Part shown: in pieces, positions 24,975-33,321 of the stretch
Layout of the letters: the number at the start of each line of letters is the position of its first letter
Position numbering within the stretch: position 1 is the stretch's first letter
From: Pustulibacterium marinum
Lineage (GTDB): Bacteria > Bacteroidota > Bacteroidia > Flavobacteriales > Flavobacteriaceae
Direction: 5' to 3'
Assembly: GCF_900116665.1 (NCBI RefSeq)
Contig: NZ_FPBK01000001.1
Span: 310,001-374,000 of the forward strand
Length of the DNA: 64,000 nucleotides
Made by a program: the position numbers and the translations under genes
Notes under the pieces: model-generated
What the model was told of the DNA's origin: nothing
Databases searched by the model: none
The model's input: the letters and a program-made list of their open reading frames with translations, nothing else

Positions 24975-26192
24975 ATGAGTTATGTTGTATCGATTTTATT
25001 TTTTATTAAAAGAAACAAGAGAAATTCCAAAGGGTTAAGTCTTATTATTTGTAGAATAACCTATGAAGGGAAGAGAGCAGAATTTAGTACAGGACGAAGT
25101 ATTGATCCTGATAGTTGGAATCCTAAAACCAATAAAGCTTTGGGAAAATCTATGGAGGCTACCACTTTAAATCAGCATCTAATATTGCTTAGAAATAAGA
25201 TACATAAGATAGCTGATAGGTTTGCAGAGGAAGAAATCTCGATTTCAGCAGAAGCTTTGAGAGATGAGATTACCGGAAAAGGGGCTAAAACTAAATTGGT
25301 TTTAGAAGCTTTTGAGGAGCATAATGAAGAGGTAAGAAGTTTAATAGGAAATGGATATGCCGAATTAACTGCGGTTCGGTATGGTGTAGCAAAAGATCAT
25401 TTGGAACGTTACATTAAATACAAGTTTAAAAAGACCGATTATCCTATAAAGGATATTGATTATAAGTTTATCAAAGAATATGAGTACTTTTTGAAAACAA
25501 GAAGGAAGTGTGCTCACAATACGGCTGTGAAGTATATTTCTAATTTCAAGAAAATTATCCGTATTGCTTTGGCACATGATTGGATTGATAAAGATCCGTT
25601 TTACCACTGGAAACCCAATTTAAAAGTGGTAGACCGTGAGTTCTTAACCAAAGAAGAAATACAGCAATTAATTGATAAGGATTTAGGAAGCGATCGGTTA
25701 AACCAAGTGAAGGATATTTTTGTGTTCTGCTGCTTTACTGGTTTAGCTTATATCGATATCAAAAACTTACGTATGGATGATATTGTTATTGGGCTTGATG
25801 GTGAAAAATGGATTAAGACACGAAGAACCAAAACCAAGACCAGAACCAATGTACCCTTATTAGCTGTTCCGGCAAGCTTAATTGAAAAATATAAGGATAG
25901 AGAGAGGTTGCCAGGTGAGGAAGGTATATTGCCTGTACCAACCAATCAGCGAATGAATGGCTATTTAAAGGAAATAGCTGAGCTGTGTGGCATTAAAAAA
26001 ACACTGACAACACATTTAGCCCGACACACTTTTGCGACAACTGTAACGCTCGCAAATGGAGTTCCTATTGAGTCCGTTAGTAAAATGCTTGGACATAATT
26101 CACTAAAAACTACGCAGCACTATGCTAAAATTTTAGATAAGAAAGTTAGTGAGGATATGGCACTCTTGAAAAAACGATTGGGGGAGTTATAG
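24975..26192 (+). CDS. Tyrosine recombinase / integrase, IntDOT-like
   Basis: 405 residues. An N-terminal arm-binding domain (about 1-95; ICRITYEGKRAEFSTG, SWNPKTNKA) is followed by a SAM-like core-binding domain (about 110-215) and the catalytic domain (about 220-400). Catalytic residues seen: lysine in RRTKTKTRTN, H347 and R350 in HLARHTFAT, H374 in MLGHNSLK, and nucleophile Y383 in TTQHYAKI. The first catalytic arginine position is alanine (A258 in CFTGLAYIDI), as in other Bacteroidota integrases where this residue is not conserved. It starts 251 bases after tRNA-Ala and probably drives integration there. Confidence 0.93.
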   Translation: MSYVVSILFFIKRNKRNSKGLSLIICRITYEGKRAEFSTGRSIDPDSWNPKTNKALGKSMEATTLNQHLILLRNKIHKIADRFAEEEISISAEALRDEITGKGAKTKLVLEAFEEHNEEVRSLIGNGYAELTAVRYGVAKDHLERYIKYKFKKTDYPIKDIDYKFIKEYEYFLKTRRKCAHNTAVKYISNFKKIIRIALAHDWIDKDPFYHWKPNLKVVDREFLTKEEIQQLIDKDLGSDRLNQVKDIFVFCCFTGLAYIDIKNLRMDDIVIGLDGEKWIKTRRTKTKTRTNVPLLAVPASLIEKYKDRERLPGEEGILPVPTNQRMNGYLKEIAELCGIKKTLTTHLARHTFATTVTLANGVPIESVSKMLGHNSLKTTQHYAKILDKKVSEDMALLKKRLGEL

Positions 26193-26289
26193 TTTAATTA
26201 TTTTGGATAAATTAGTAAGTGACTTCAATATAATTGTATTTTTATATTAATAGGTGTCTCAGATATGAGATGTAGATAAACTTTGAATC

Positions 26290-26886
26290 ATGAAATATTT
26301 CCTAATATTTACTTTCTTTTTAGTTATTGGCTGTAATGATTCAGTAGATAATTTTCCTCATTATAAAACTATCAGAGTTAATAATTTAGACTTGAATTTG
26401 AAGTCAGATAGAGCTTTGAATAAAATATCTAATCTACTTAACGGGGGTAATGAGCTTTATAGCTCCATAGATACAGAAGGAAGATTTCCAGCAGTAACTC
26501 AATGTGAAGTGTTTTTTCAATTAAGTGAAGAAAACAAAATTTTATATTTAAGAAAGACGTTTTACAAAGATTTTTCCATGTCTAAATTGCAAGGTTTTAT
26601 AGATTATAAGCTTCCAATAAAAGATATTGATGTAAATAATTTGGGTTTTACAATTGAAAGTTCAGGGATGTATAGAGGTGAGTATGCTCACTTTGAAATC
26701 AATTCAAAGTATAGTAATGAAGAGGCTTTTGGCTACTGTAGCTCTCGTGTTGATGAATCAGGTAACATACAACAAATAGGAGACGTTAGTAATACTAGAT
26801 TTTGCTTTTTCCCTGTTAAGGTAGAAGTGGCACGAACATTAGAAAAGCAGCTTAAAATTTTTATTGAAAATTTTGACCAGAAATGA
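26290..26886 (+). CDS. Lipoprotein of unknown function
   Basis: 198 residues. The signal ends in a lipobox (FFLVIGCN, cysteine near residue 15), so the mature protein is lipid-anchored. The rest is mixed alpha/beta without a motif I recognise; two further cysteines occur in TQCEVF and FGYCSSR. It lies between the integrase and the Fic gene, inside the candidate element. A small TCTCA-GATA-TGAGA inverted repeat precedes it (26256-26269). It may be cargo with an envelope role, but nothing in the sequence shows what it does. Confidence 0.65.
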   Translation: MKYFLIFTFFLVIGCNDSVDNFPHYKTIRVNNLDLNLKSDRALNKISNLLNGGNELYSSIDTEGRFPAVTQCEVFFQLSEENKILYLRKTFYKDFSMSKLQGFIDYKLPIKDIDVNNLGFTIESSGMYRGEYAHFEINSKYSNEEAFGYCSSRVDESGNIQQIGDVSNTRFCFFPVKVEVARTLEKQLKIFIENFDQK

Positions 26887-26954
26887 TTCTATTTGATAGA
26901 TGTTTCTTTTAATCCTGCTTAAAAGAATAAATCAAAATTACTCAAGTTGTTAAA

Positions 26955-26983
26955 TGAGCCAATTAAAACTATTAATCGGCTCA
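26955..26983. promoter_or_regulatory. Upstream operator-like palindrome before fic
   Basis: The arms TGAGCCAATTA (26955-26965) and TAATCGGCTCA (26973-26983) are inverted with one mismatch. They share the GAGCC-ATTA core with the second palindrome, whose centre is 44 bp downstream (about four helical turns). Followed by TTTTTTT on the plus strand, it could also end upstream transcription. Confidence 0.6.
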
Positions 26984-26992
26984 TTTTTTTAG

Positions 26993-27000
26993 TATATTTG
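26993..27000 (+). promoter_or_regulatory. Candidate -7 box for the fic gene
   Basis: TATATTTG is a full TAnnTTTG match. Its last two bases are the first two of the perfect palindrome at 26999-27027, so a protein bound there would cover the promoter. The predicted start site near 27007 gives a leader of about 20 bases. Confidence 0.6.
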
Positions 27001-27027
27001 AGCCGATTATCTAAAATAATCGGCTCA
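26999..27027. promoter_or_regulatory. Operator-like perfect palindrome overlapping the fic start codon
   Basis: The 12-bp perfect arms TGAGCCGATTAT (26999-27010) and ATAATCGGCTCA (27016-27027) flank the spacer CTAAA. The right arm ends on the A of the ATG at 27027, and the left arm overlaps the -7 box. With the related palindrome at 26955-26983 this is a textbook arrangement for negative autoregulation; it could also fold in mRNA and hide the start codon. Confidence 0.75.
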
Positions 27028-28127
27028 TGATGTACAATTGGCAATATAAAAACTGGCCTCAATTTGAGTATGATGCATCTGCCATAGATGCTATTGTACT
27101 TGAATTTGCAGCAGAAACCGGAGAGGTAAAAGGGATTATAGATTCCTTACCATCCGATTTTCAGCAGGAAACTGTATTGCAGTTTATGATCGATGAGGCA
27201 ATAAAAACTTCTGAAATAGAAGGTGAGTATTACAGCCGTAAAGATGTGATGTCATCTATTAAGAATCGTTTGGGAATGGGTGAAACCACTCAAATTAGAG
27301 ACATCAATGCCAAGGGGATTGCGGAGCTTATGGTAGAGGTTTGTGAACATTTTGCCTCTCCACTAACAGAAACATTGATTAAAGATTGGCATGAGGTATT
27401 GTTTGCGAAATCTAGAGCTATACTCGGAGGTGCTTATCGAATAGGTGATGAACCCATGGTTATTGTTTCCGGTGGCTACGGTAAAGAAGTTGTGCATTAT
27501 GAAGCACCACCTTCCAAAAGTATTCCAACTGAAATGGAACAATTTGTAGCTTGGTATACAAGTTTTGCCACCTCTCCAAAGGATCTAAAAGCAGCACTGA
27601 TAAAAACTGCTATAGCGCATTTGTATTTTGAAAGTATACATCCGTTTGAAGATGGTAACGGGCGTATTGGTAGAGCTATTGCAGATAAATGTTTATCAGA
27701 ATCTTTAGGTCGACCTTTAGTAATGAGCCTATCTACAACCATAGAACAAAATAAGAAAGCCTATTATGATGCCTTACAGTTAGCCCAGCAGTCCTTAGAA
27801 ATTACAGATTGGATTGTCTACTTCTGCGAAACTATGTTAGCGGCACAACAGTATGCAAAACAGTTGATTCGATTTACACTAAGCAAAGCAAAATTTTTAG
27901 ATGCTCATAGAGGTCAATTAAGTGAGCGCCAACTAAAAGTAGTGCTTAAAATGCTAGACAAAGGAATAGCAGGTTTTGAAGGAGGTATGACTGCCAAAAA
28001 GTACATAGCTATTACCAAAACTTCTAAAGCTACCGCCACCCGTGATTTACAGGATTTAGTTGATAAAGAAGTGTTTACTTCTATTGGGGCTGGTAGAAGT
28101 GTTAGGTATGAGTTGGTGATTGATTAA
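27027..28127 (+). CDS. Fic family protein with N-terminal inhibitory helix and C-terminal winged helix
   Basis: 366 residues; ATG 27027 or 27030. The N-terminus (MYNWQYKNWPQFEYD) fits the DUF4172 domain. An inhibitory motif [S/T]xxxE[G/N] appears as TSEIEG (61-66), which places it in the class with self-inhibition by an N-terminal helix. The Fic motif HPFEDGNGRIGR begins near residue 205 and is complete, so AMP transfer from ATP to a hydroxyl side chain is expected. A C-terminal region (about 290-365; TSKATATRDLQDLVDKEVF) looks like a winged helix. Two palindromes cover its promoter, suggesting autoregulation. The protein target is unknown. Confidence 0.92.
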   Translation: MMYNWQYKNWPQFEYDASAIDAIVLEFAAETGEVKGIIDSLPSDFQQETVLQFMIDEAIKTSEIEGEYYSRKDVMSSIKNRLGMGETTQIRDINAKGIAELMVEVCEHFASPLTETLIKDWHEVLFAKSRAILGGAYRIGDEPMVIVSGGYGKEVVHYEAPPSKSIPTEMEQFVAWYTSFATSPKDLKAALIKTAIAHLYFESIHPFEDGNGRIGRAIADKCLSESLGRPLVMSLSTTIEQNKKAYYDALQLAQQSLEITDWIVYFCETMLAAQQYAKQLIRFTLSKAKFLDAHRGQLSERQLKVVLKMLDKGIAGFEGGMTAKKYIAITKTSKATATRDLQDLVDKEVFTSIGAGRSVRYELVID

Positions 28128-28344
28128 GTAGCAATTACAATTGTTATAGTTGTAGGCCGTTGGGCAGTAGCTCAAAGTCCTATTCTACGAACGACAATAA
28201 CGCAATTCAAATTACAGAAGAGAGGTTATTTAAGGATGCTAACATACTATAAGGGTTAATATCATTTTTTAAGTATGAAGTAAGTAAATTTTGAGACGAA
28301 TTTTATGATCAATTTTTCATGGACTTCTCCACCATAAAAACTTG
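28128..28344. other. Non-coding stretch with the candidate right end of the element
   Basis: No ORF with coding character was found here. It includes the second CTTCTCCAC copy (28324-28332) just before a terminator. No remnant of a gene is recognisable. Confidence 0.4.
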
Positions 28345-28375
28345 AAAACCTCTGCAAATTTTGCAGAGGTTTTTT
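28345..28375 (+). terminator. Strong bidirectional terminator
   Basis: The stem AAAACCTCTGCAA / TTGCAGAGGTTTT with loop AATT is followed by further Ts. If the element inserted at the tRNA, this may be the original terminator of tRNA-Ala, now displaced 3.6 kb. Confidence 0.8.
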
Positions 28376-28474
28376 GCTTTGAAAAAGGCTATAAGATGTT
28401 AATTCTTGCAAGTGTAAGTATCTACTGGTGTTTTTTTTATACTTTTACTTTCAACCAACAACCTATACTGTGTT

Positions 28475-29194
28475 ATGAAAACTATTTCTACGACAAAGAA
28501 TTTGTTTTTTTGTCTTGTGCTGAGTTTCTTTTTTTCAGGATTTTCACAAACGAAAGAACAGCAATTCATTGAGGCACACGATGCTAAAACCGGAGAAGAA
28601 AATCTTGCGGTATATAATGGTTCAGTCCATATAAATAAAGACGTAGTACAAGAAAATGAAAGTAGATATCTGTATGATGAATACCATAATTGTACAGTAT
28701 TTTATTTAGGGCAAACTTTTTACAACATTAAATGTAAATACGATCTTGTAGAGGATAAGCTTGTAATTCTTCCTTTTAATTCAAATTCTACAATTGGTAT
28801 TAATGCAATAACCATGGCTGTAGATTCATTTTATATGGCAGATAACAGTCAAAAATTCATCAATATAGATCAGGCTGCTTTTTCTGCTGAAAAAGATGGT
28901 TTCTATGAAATATTGGTAGCAAATGATGGTATTTCATTGTTTGGAAAGCATTCAAAAAAGAAATTTCAACGAATTATAGATAGAAAAACATTTGATGTGT
29001 TTCAAGAGCGCACTGACTTTTATGTAGGTTACCAAGAAAAGTTGATAGAGGTTTCCAATAGAAAATCAATAGTAAAACTATTTCCGGATAAAGAAGAGGA
29101 AATAAACAGCTATTTCAAAAGTCAAAAACAATTACAAAAGAAAGACTTTTCATTATTTCTGAAAAAATTGTTTCTTCAAATTTCAGCTTCTTAA
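28475..29194 (+). CDS. Secreted protein of unknown function, first gene of TonB island
   Basis: 239 residues. A signal peptide (about 1-24; FFCLVLSFFFSGFSQ) is followed by a mixed domain with many beta-type segments and a lysine-rich C-terminus (SQKQLQKKDFSLFLKKLFL). No motif or family is recognised. It lies 28 bases ahead of the TonB receptor gene, so it is likely periplasmic or outer-membrane-associated and part of the same uptake or signalling system. Confidence 0.7.
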   Translation: MKTISTTKNLFFCLVLSFFFSGFSQTKEQQFIEAHDAKTGEENLAVYNGSVHINKDVVQENESRYLYDEYHNCTVFYLGQTFYNIKCKYDLVEDKLVILPFNSNSTIGINAITMAVDSFYMADNSQKFINIDQAAFSAEKDGFYEILVANDGISLFGKHSKKKFQRIIDRKTFDVFQERTDFYVGYQEKLIEVSNRKSIVKLFPDKEEEINSYFKSQKQLQKKDFSLFLKKLFLQISAS

Positions 29195-29222
29195 GTATAC
29201 CATTTTTTAACCAACTAACTAA

Positions 29223-32015
29223 ATGACTAAAATAACCTTAAGCTTATTTTTAATGCTGTTTTCCTGTGTAGTTTTTGCGCAGGAAAAGGATAATTATAGC
29301 ATAACTTTTTCTAGTGATAATCTAGAGGCAGCCGTTCTGAAGATAGAAGCAGAGACCAATTATAAATTTTACTTTCAGGAAGAATGGATGAGTGCGTATG
29401 ATCATTTATCACTTAAGCAAGAATTTAAAGATCAACCAATCGAAGCTATTTTATCATATGTATTTTCAGATACAAACTTGAATTTCTTGATACTGAATAG
29501 CGATGTGATACTCTCAAAAAATATTTTAATCCATACAGATTTTCCTGGCTTAGTTAGCAGAAACTCTCAAGAAACGGAAGTGAATGTCAATAATGCGCCA
29601 CTATTCTATAAAGAGTTTGAAACTGATGAGAATGAAATTGTACAAAGTAATACAACTAAGAAACAAGAAAAGGAAGCTTTAAAATTTATAGGTAAAGAAA
29701 ATAAAAACGTTGCCCAAAATAAGTTTTTCACTATCACAGGAATGGTGTCTAGTAGCAAAACAAAGGAGGGAATTCCAAATGTTTATCTACGAACAGAGAA
29801 TACCAAATATTCAGCTGTAAGTAATATCAATGGCTATTATTCTCTTCGATTACCGGTAGGTTATAACAAACTTCTTGTTTCTAGTGTAGGTTTCAATACC
29901 ATTGAGCAAGAAATAGTTATGTATAGCAATGGAGAAGTAAACTTTAGTTTGCTAGAAAGCGTTACAGAGCTTGGTGAAGTGGTGGTATCTACGCATAGAA
30001 ATGAAATAATTAAAGAAACTGCCGTAGGTGTAACTACTGTAGATGTAGAAGGAGTTAAAGAAATACCCATGGTTCTTGGAGAACGAGATATTGTAAAGGT
30101 AGCCTTAACAATGCCCGGAATAAAATCGGCAGGCGAAGGAGCACAAGGATTCAATGTGAGAGGTGGAAAAGCAGATCAGAATCTTACGCTGTTAGACAAT
30201 GCTTTGGTATACAATCCATTTCATATGTTCGGTTTTTTCACAGCCATAAACCCTTATACCATTAGTACTGTAGATATCTATAAGGCAAGTATCCCAAGTG
30301 AATATGGCGGAAGACTTTCTTCAGTAATGAATATAAAAACGAAAGAAGGTAATTATGATAAGTTTGAAGGCGAAGCGGGTATTGGTCCTGTAACAGGAAA
30401 TGTAAAAATGAGCACACCATTGTTCAACAAAAATGCAAGTTTGATGGTAGGTGCTAGAGCAACGTATTCGGGCTGGATTTTAAAGATGCTAGATGATAAA
30501 GATTTAAAGAATAGTGATGCTAGTTTTTATGACGGAATCGTAAAATATAGCCATAAGATTAATGAGAATAATATAGTGAGTGCTACCGGTTATTACAGTA
30601 AGGATAAATTTAATATTTCAGCTGATTCCTTGTATGAGTATAGTAACAGAGTGGCTTCCATTCATTGGAAACATGTAATCAATAGTAAGAATAATTTCAA
30701 TTTACAACTAAGTAATAGCGAATATAAATTCGGAATTAATTATCGTAATAATCCGGGAACCAATTCCGATTTTGGATTTAAGATCAATGAGACTCAATTA
30801 AAGTTGAAGTTTAATTATTACCTTAACAAAAAGCATAAATTGTTTTATGGAATCTCTAGTAAGCTTTACAATTTGAATCCTGGATATTTGCATCCGTCAG
30901 ATATAGAAACTTCCATAGAATCGGTTGATTTAGAACAGAAAAAAGGATTGGAGTCAGGATTGTTTTTGCAAGATGAGTTTACAGTAAATGAAAAGCTTAC
31001 GGTAAATGGAGGACTTCGTTTTTCACTATTTAATGCAATGGGGCCGGCTACACAATATTTCTATGAAGATGGCTTGCCAAAAAGTAATAGTACAGTAACC
31101 GGTTCTGAAGTATATGATGATAATGAATTTTATAAAACATATTCTGGATTGGAATATAGACTTTCCTCTCGTTATGCATTGAAGGAAGATTTAGCGTTGA
31201 AATTTAGTTTTGATACCAACTATCAATACATTCACATGCTTACCACAAATACCACACAATCTCCAACAGATACGTGGACATTGTCAGATTTAAATATAAA
31301 ACCACAGGCTTCTCAACAGGTTTCTTTAGGTATTTTTAAAACGCTTGAAGATGATATGTACGAGGTGAGTATTGAGGGGTATTATAAAAAAATGAAAAAT
31401 GTTTTAGATTATAGAGTTGGTGCAGAAATGTTTTTGAATGAAACCATAGAGCAAGAAATAGTGCCGGCCGAAGGAAAAGCATATGGAGTAGAATTTCTTT
31501 TGAAGAAAAACCTTGGCAAATTCAACGGATGGTTGTCTTACACCTATTCAAGAGCATTTTTAAGAACAACTAGTCAATTTGATGATGAGATCATAAATAA
31601 CAATCAATATTATCCTGCTAATTTTGATAAACCTCATGATGTCAGTTTAATAGTTAATTATAAGTTGACAAAACGCTATAGCTTTAGCGGAAACTTTGTA
31701 TATCAAACAGGGAGGCCTATTACCTATCCAATAGGTACATACCAATTTGATGGAAATCAATACACCGCGTATACGGATAGAAATAAATTTAGAATTCCAG
31801 ATTACTATCGTTTAGATCTGGGAATTAATATCGAAGGAAATCACAAAATTCAAAAATTAGCCCATAGCTTTTGGAATATATCAGTATACAATGTGTTGGG
31901 AAGAAACAATCCTTATTCTATTTATTTTGTAAATGAAGATAACAAGGTTAAGGCCTACAAGACCTCTATTTTTGCAATTCCTGTACCTACCATAACCTAT
32001 AATTTTAAATTTTAA
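29223..32015 (+). CDS. TonB-dependent outer-membrane receptor with N-terminal STN-like domain
   Basis: 930 residues. A signal peptide (ends VVFAQE) is followed by an STN-like secretin/TonB short domain (about 22-100; LEAAVLKIEAETNYKFYFQ), a linker, a carboxypeptidase-regulatory-like domain (about 168-250; GMVSSSKTKEGIPNVYLRT), a plug domain (about 260-380; GAQGFNVRGGKADQNLTLLDN) and the beta-barrel ending in aromatic-rich TITYNFKF. An STN domain usually means the receptor signals to a FecR-type anti-sigma factor, but none is adjacent. It overlaps the next gene by one base (TAATG). The ligand is unknown. Confidence 0.9.
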   Translation: MTKITLSLFLMLFSCVVFAQEKDNYSITFSSDNLEAAVLKIEAETNYKFYFQEEWMSAYDHLSLKQEFKDQPIEAILSYVFSDTNLNFLILNSDVILSKNILIHTDFPGLVSRNSQETEVNVNNAPLFYKEFETDENEIVQSNTTKKQEKEALKFIGKENKNVAQNKFFTITGMVSSSKTKEGIPNVYLRTENTKYSAVSNINGYYSLRLPVGYNKLLVSSVGFNTIEQEIVMYSNGEVNFSLLESVTELGEVVVSTHRNEIIKETAVGVTTVDVEGVKEIPMVLGERDIVKVALTMPGIKSAGEGAQGFNVRGGKADQNLTLLDNALVYNPFHMFGFFTAINPYTISTVDIYKASIPSEYGGRLSSVMNIKTKEGNYDKFEGEAGIGPVTGNVKMSTPLFNKNASLMVGARATYSGWILKMLDDKDLKNSDASFYDGIVKYSHKINENNIVSATGYYSKDKFNISADSLYEYSNRVASIHWKHVINSKNNFNLQLSNSEYKFGINYRNNPGTNSDFGFKINETQLKLKFNYYLNKKHKLFYGISSKLYNLNPGYLHPSDIETSIESVDLEQKKGLESGLFLQDEFTVNEKLTVNGGLRFSLFNAMGPATQYFYEDGLPKSNSTVTGSEVYDDNEFYKTYSGLEYRLSSRYALKEDLALKFSFDTNYQYIHMLTTNTTQSPTDTWTLSDLNIKPQASQQVSLGIFKTLEDDMYEVSIEGYYKKMKNVLDYRVGAEMFLNETIEQEIVPAEGKAYGVEFLLKKNLGKFNGWLSYTYSRAFLRTTSQFDDEIINNNQYYPANFDKPHDVSLIVNYKLTKRYSFSGNFVYQTGRPITYPIGTYQFDGNQYTAYTDRNKFRIPDYYRLDLGINIEGNHKIQKLAHSFWNISVYNVLGRNNPYSIYFVNEDNKVKAYKTSIFAIPVPTITYNFKF

Positions 32016-33265
32016 TGAAATTAAACCTATATAAAATAATATCAGCATTTATAATCATCATGGTAGCAGTAGGTTCTTGTACAGAGCCATATAATGCAAT
32101 AAGTGAAAGTTATGAATCCTTATTGGTTGTAGAAGCAACCATAACAGATAGCATACAGCAACATACAGTACTATTATCTAGAACCAATGCTGTTAATTCA
32201 TATGATAGAAATGTAGAGTCAGGCGCAGAAGTTTGGGTAGAAAGTAGTACAGGAGAAACATTTCAATTTTCAGAGTCAGACGAAGAAGGAACTTACCTTT
32301 CAAATACAGAATTTGCAGCACAACAAGGAAATACCTATACACTACACATTACCACTAGTAATGGTAGAAAGTATGTATCCAGTGAAGAAGAGACACCACA
32401 AAAAACTGAAATTACAAATGTTTATCCAGAAGTAGCTACAAATGATATAGGTGTTGAAGGAGTTAAGGTTTTTGCCGATGTTTCTGGTACAGATGGTTCT
32501 CCGGTGTTTGTAAAATATGAATACACAGAGCAATACAAAATTGTTACGTTGGTTGATGTACCCTATGATTATACTTTGGAAAATTTGGTGCGAGATACCA
32601 ATTATGAAGACGGAACTTGTGAAACAGACTTTGATCTTGTATTTACCGATAGAACTGAAAACTCTAGTATTTGCTATTCTTTTCCTACAGTGTCTAATAC
32701 CATAATTCAAAACAATTCGGCAAGCTATAGTGGAACAGAAATTCCGTATACTGAAGTGAATTTTATAGCAAAGGATGAATACAAACTTAGAGAACGGTAT
32801 TCTATTTTGGTAAGAGCATATTCTCAGAGTTATGATTCATATCAGTATTATAACCTTGTTCATAAAATGAATGAAAACGATTCTGAGCTTTCGTCACAAC
32901 AACCTGGCTATATAAAAGGGAATATACATTCAGATGAGGATGAAGATGAGAGAGTATTTGGTTTTTTTAATGTTTGGTCATTGAGTCAAAAAAGAATATT
33001 CTTTGATTATACAGATTTTGGTTTCCCGCAACCAGATTATTTTGCTGAGTTAATTTCCGTTGAAATTAGCAAAGGAGAAACTCCGTGCCCTGGACCTACG
33101 AACAATGATTCTATAGTAATTTTGCGAGGGAGAAATTATCAGCTCAATGGACTTTTACCAGGAGCAATTGGAATTCCTGGGGGGTATAAGTTTGTAAACC
33201 CTGCTTGTTCTGATTGTAGAAGTAGGGGAGATAACGTTCCTCCAGATTATTGGGAAGAGGAATGA
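32015..33265 (+). CDS. DUF4249 family lipoprotein (copy 1)
   Basis: 416 residues with a lipoprotein signal (IIIMVAVGSCTEPYN, cysteine near 22). DUF4249 proteins are often encoded beside TonB receptors, as here. Conserved blocks are SLLVVEATITDS, VLLSRTNAVNSY, a central TEQYKIVTLVDVPYDYTLENL, and a four-Cys-type C-terminus with TPCPGP and NPACSDCRS. The protein is presumably an outer-membrane partner of the receptor, perhaps a ligand-binding lid, but no DUF4249 function is firmly known to me. Translation is coupled to the receptor (TAATG). Confidence 0.85.
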   Translation: MKLNLYKIISAFIIIMVAVGSCTEPYNAISESYESLLVVEATITDSIQQHTVLLSRTNAVNSYDRNVESGAEVWVESSTGETFQFSESDEEGTYLSNTEFAAQQGNTYTLHITTSNGRKYVSSEEETPQKTEITNVYPEVATNDIGVEGVKVFADVSGTDGSPVFVKYEYTEQYKIVTLVDVPYDYTLENLVRDTNYEDGTCETDFDLVFTDRTENSSICYSFPTVSNTIIQNNSASYSGTEIPYTEVNFIAKDEYKLRERYSILVRAYSQSYDSYQYYNLVHKMNENDSELSSQQPGYIKGNIHSDEDEDERVFGFFNVWSLSQKRIFFDYTDFGFPQPDYFAELISVEISKGETPCPGPTNNDSIVILRGRNYQLNGLLPGAIGIPGGYKFVNPACSDCRSRGDNVPPDYWEEE

Positions 33266-33321
33266 TGATGTTAAAACTTAAGTTATTGAATTAACTAATC
33301 ACTATTTAAAATCAATATGAA

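Larger units (their letters stand above)
24716..28332 (+). mobile_element. Candidate small integrative element at tRNA-Ala
   Basis: A 9-base direct repeat CTTCTCCAC marks the tRNA 3' end (24716-24724) and recurs at 28324-28332. Between the copies lie a tyrosine recombinase, a lipoprotein of unknown function and a Fic protein, about 3.6 kb in all. A tRNA end, an adjacent integrase and foreign-type cargo are classic for integration. The repeat is short and there are no transfer or replication genes, so the element may be a remnant, a mobilisable cassette, or wrongly delimited at the right end. Confidence 0.5.

Noticed and set aside
28342-28572. 76-codon plus-strand frame over the terminator at 28345
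   Set aside because: It reads through a perfect terminator hairpin and overlaps the signal peptide of the secreted protein gene in another frame. No coding character.
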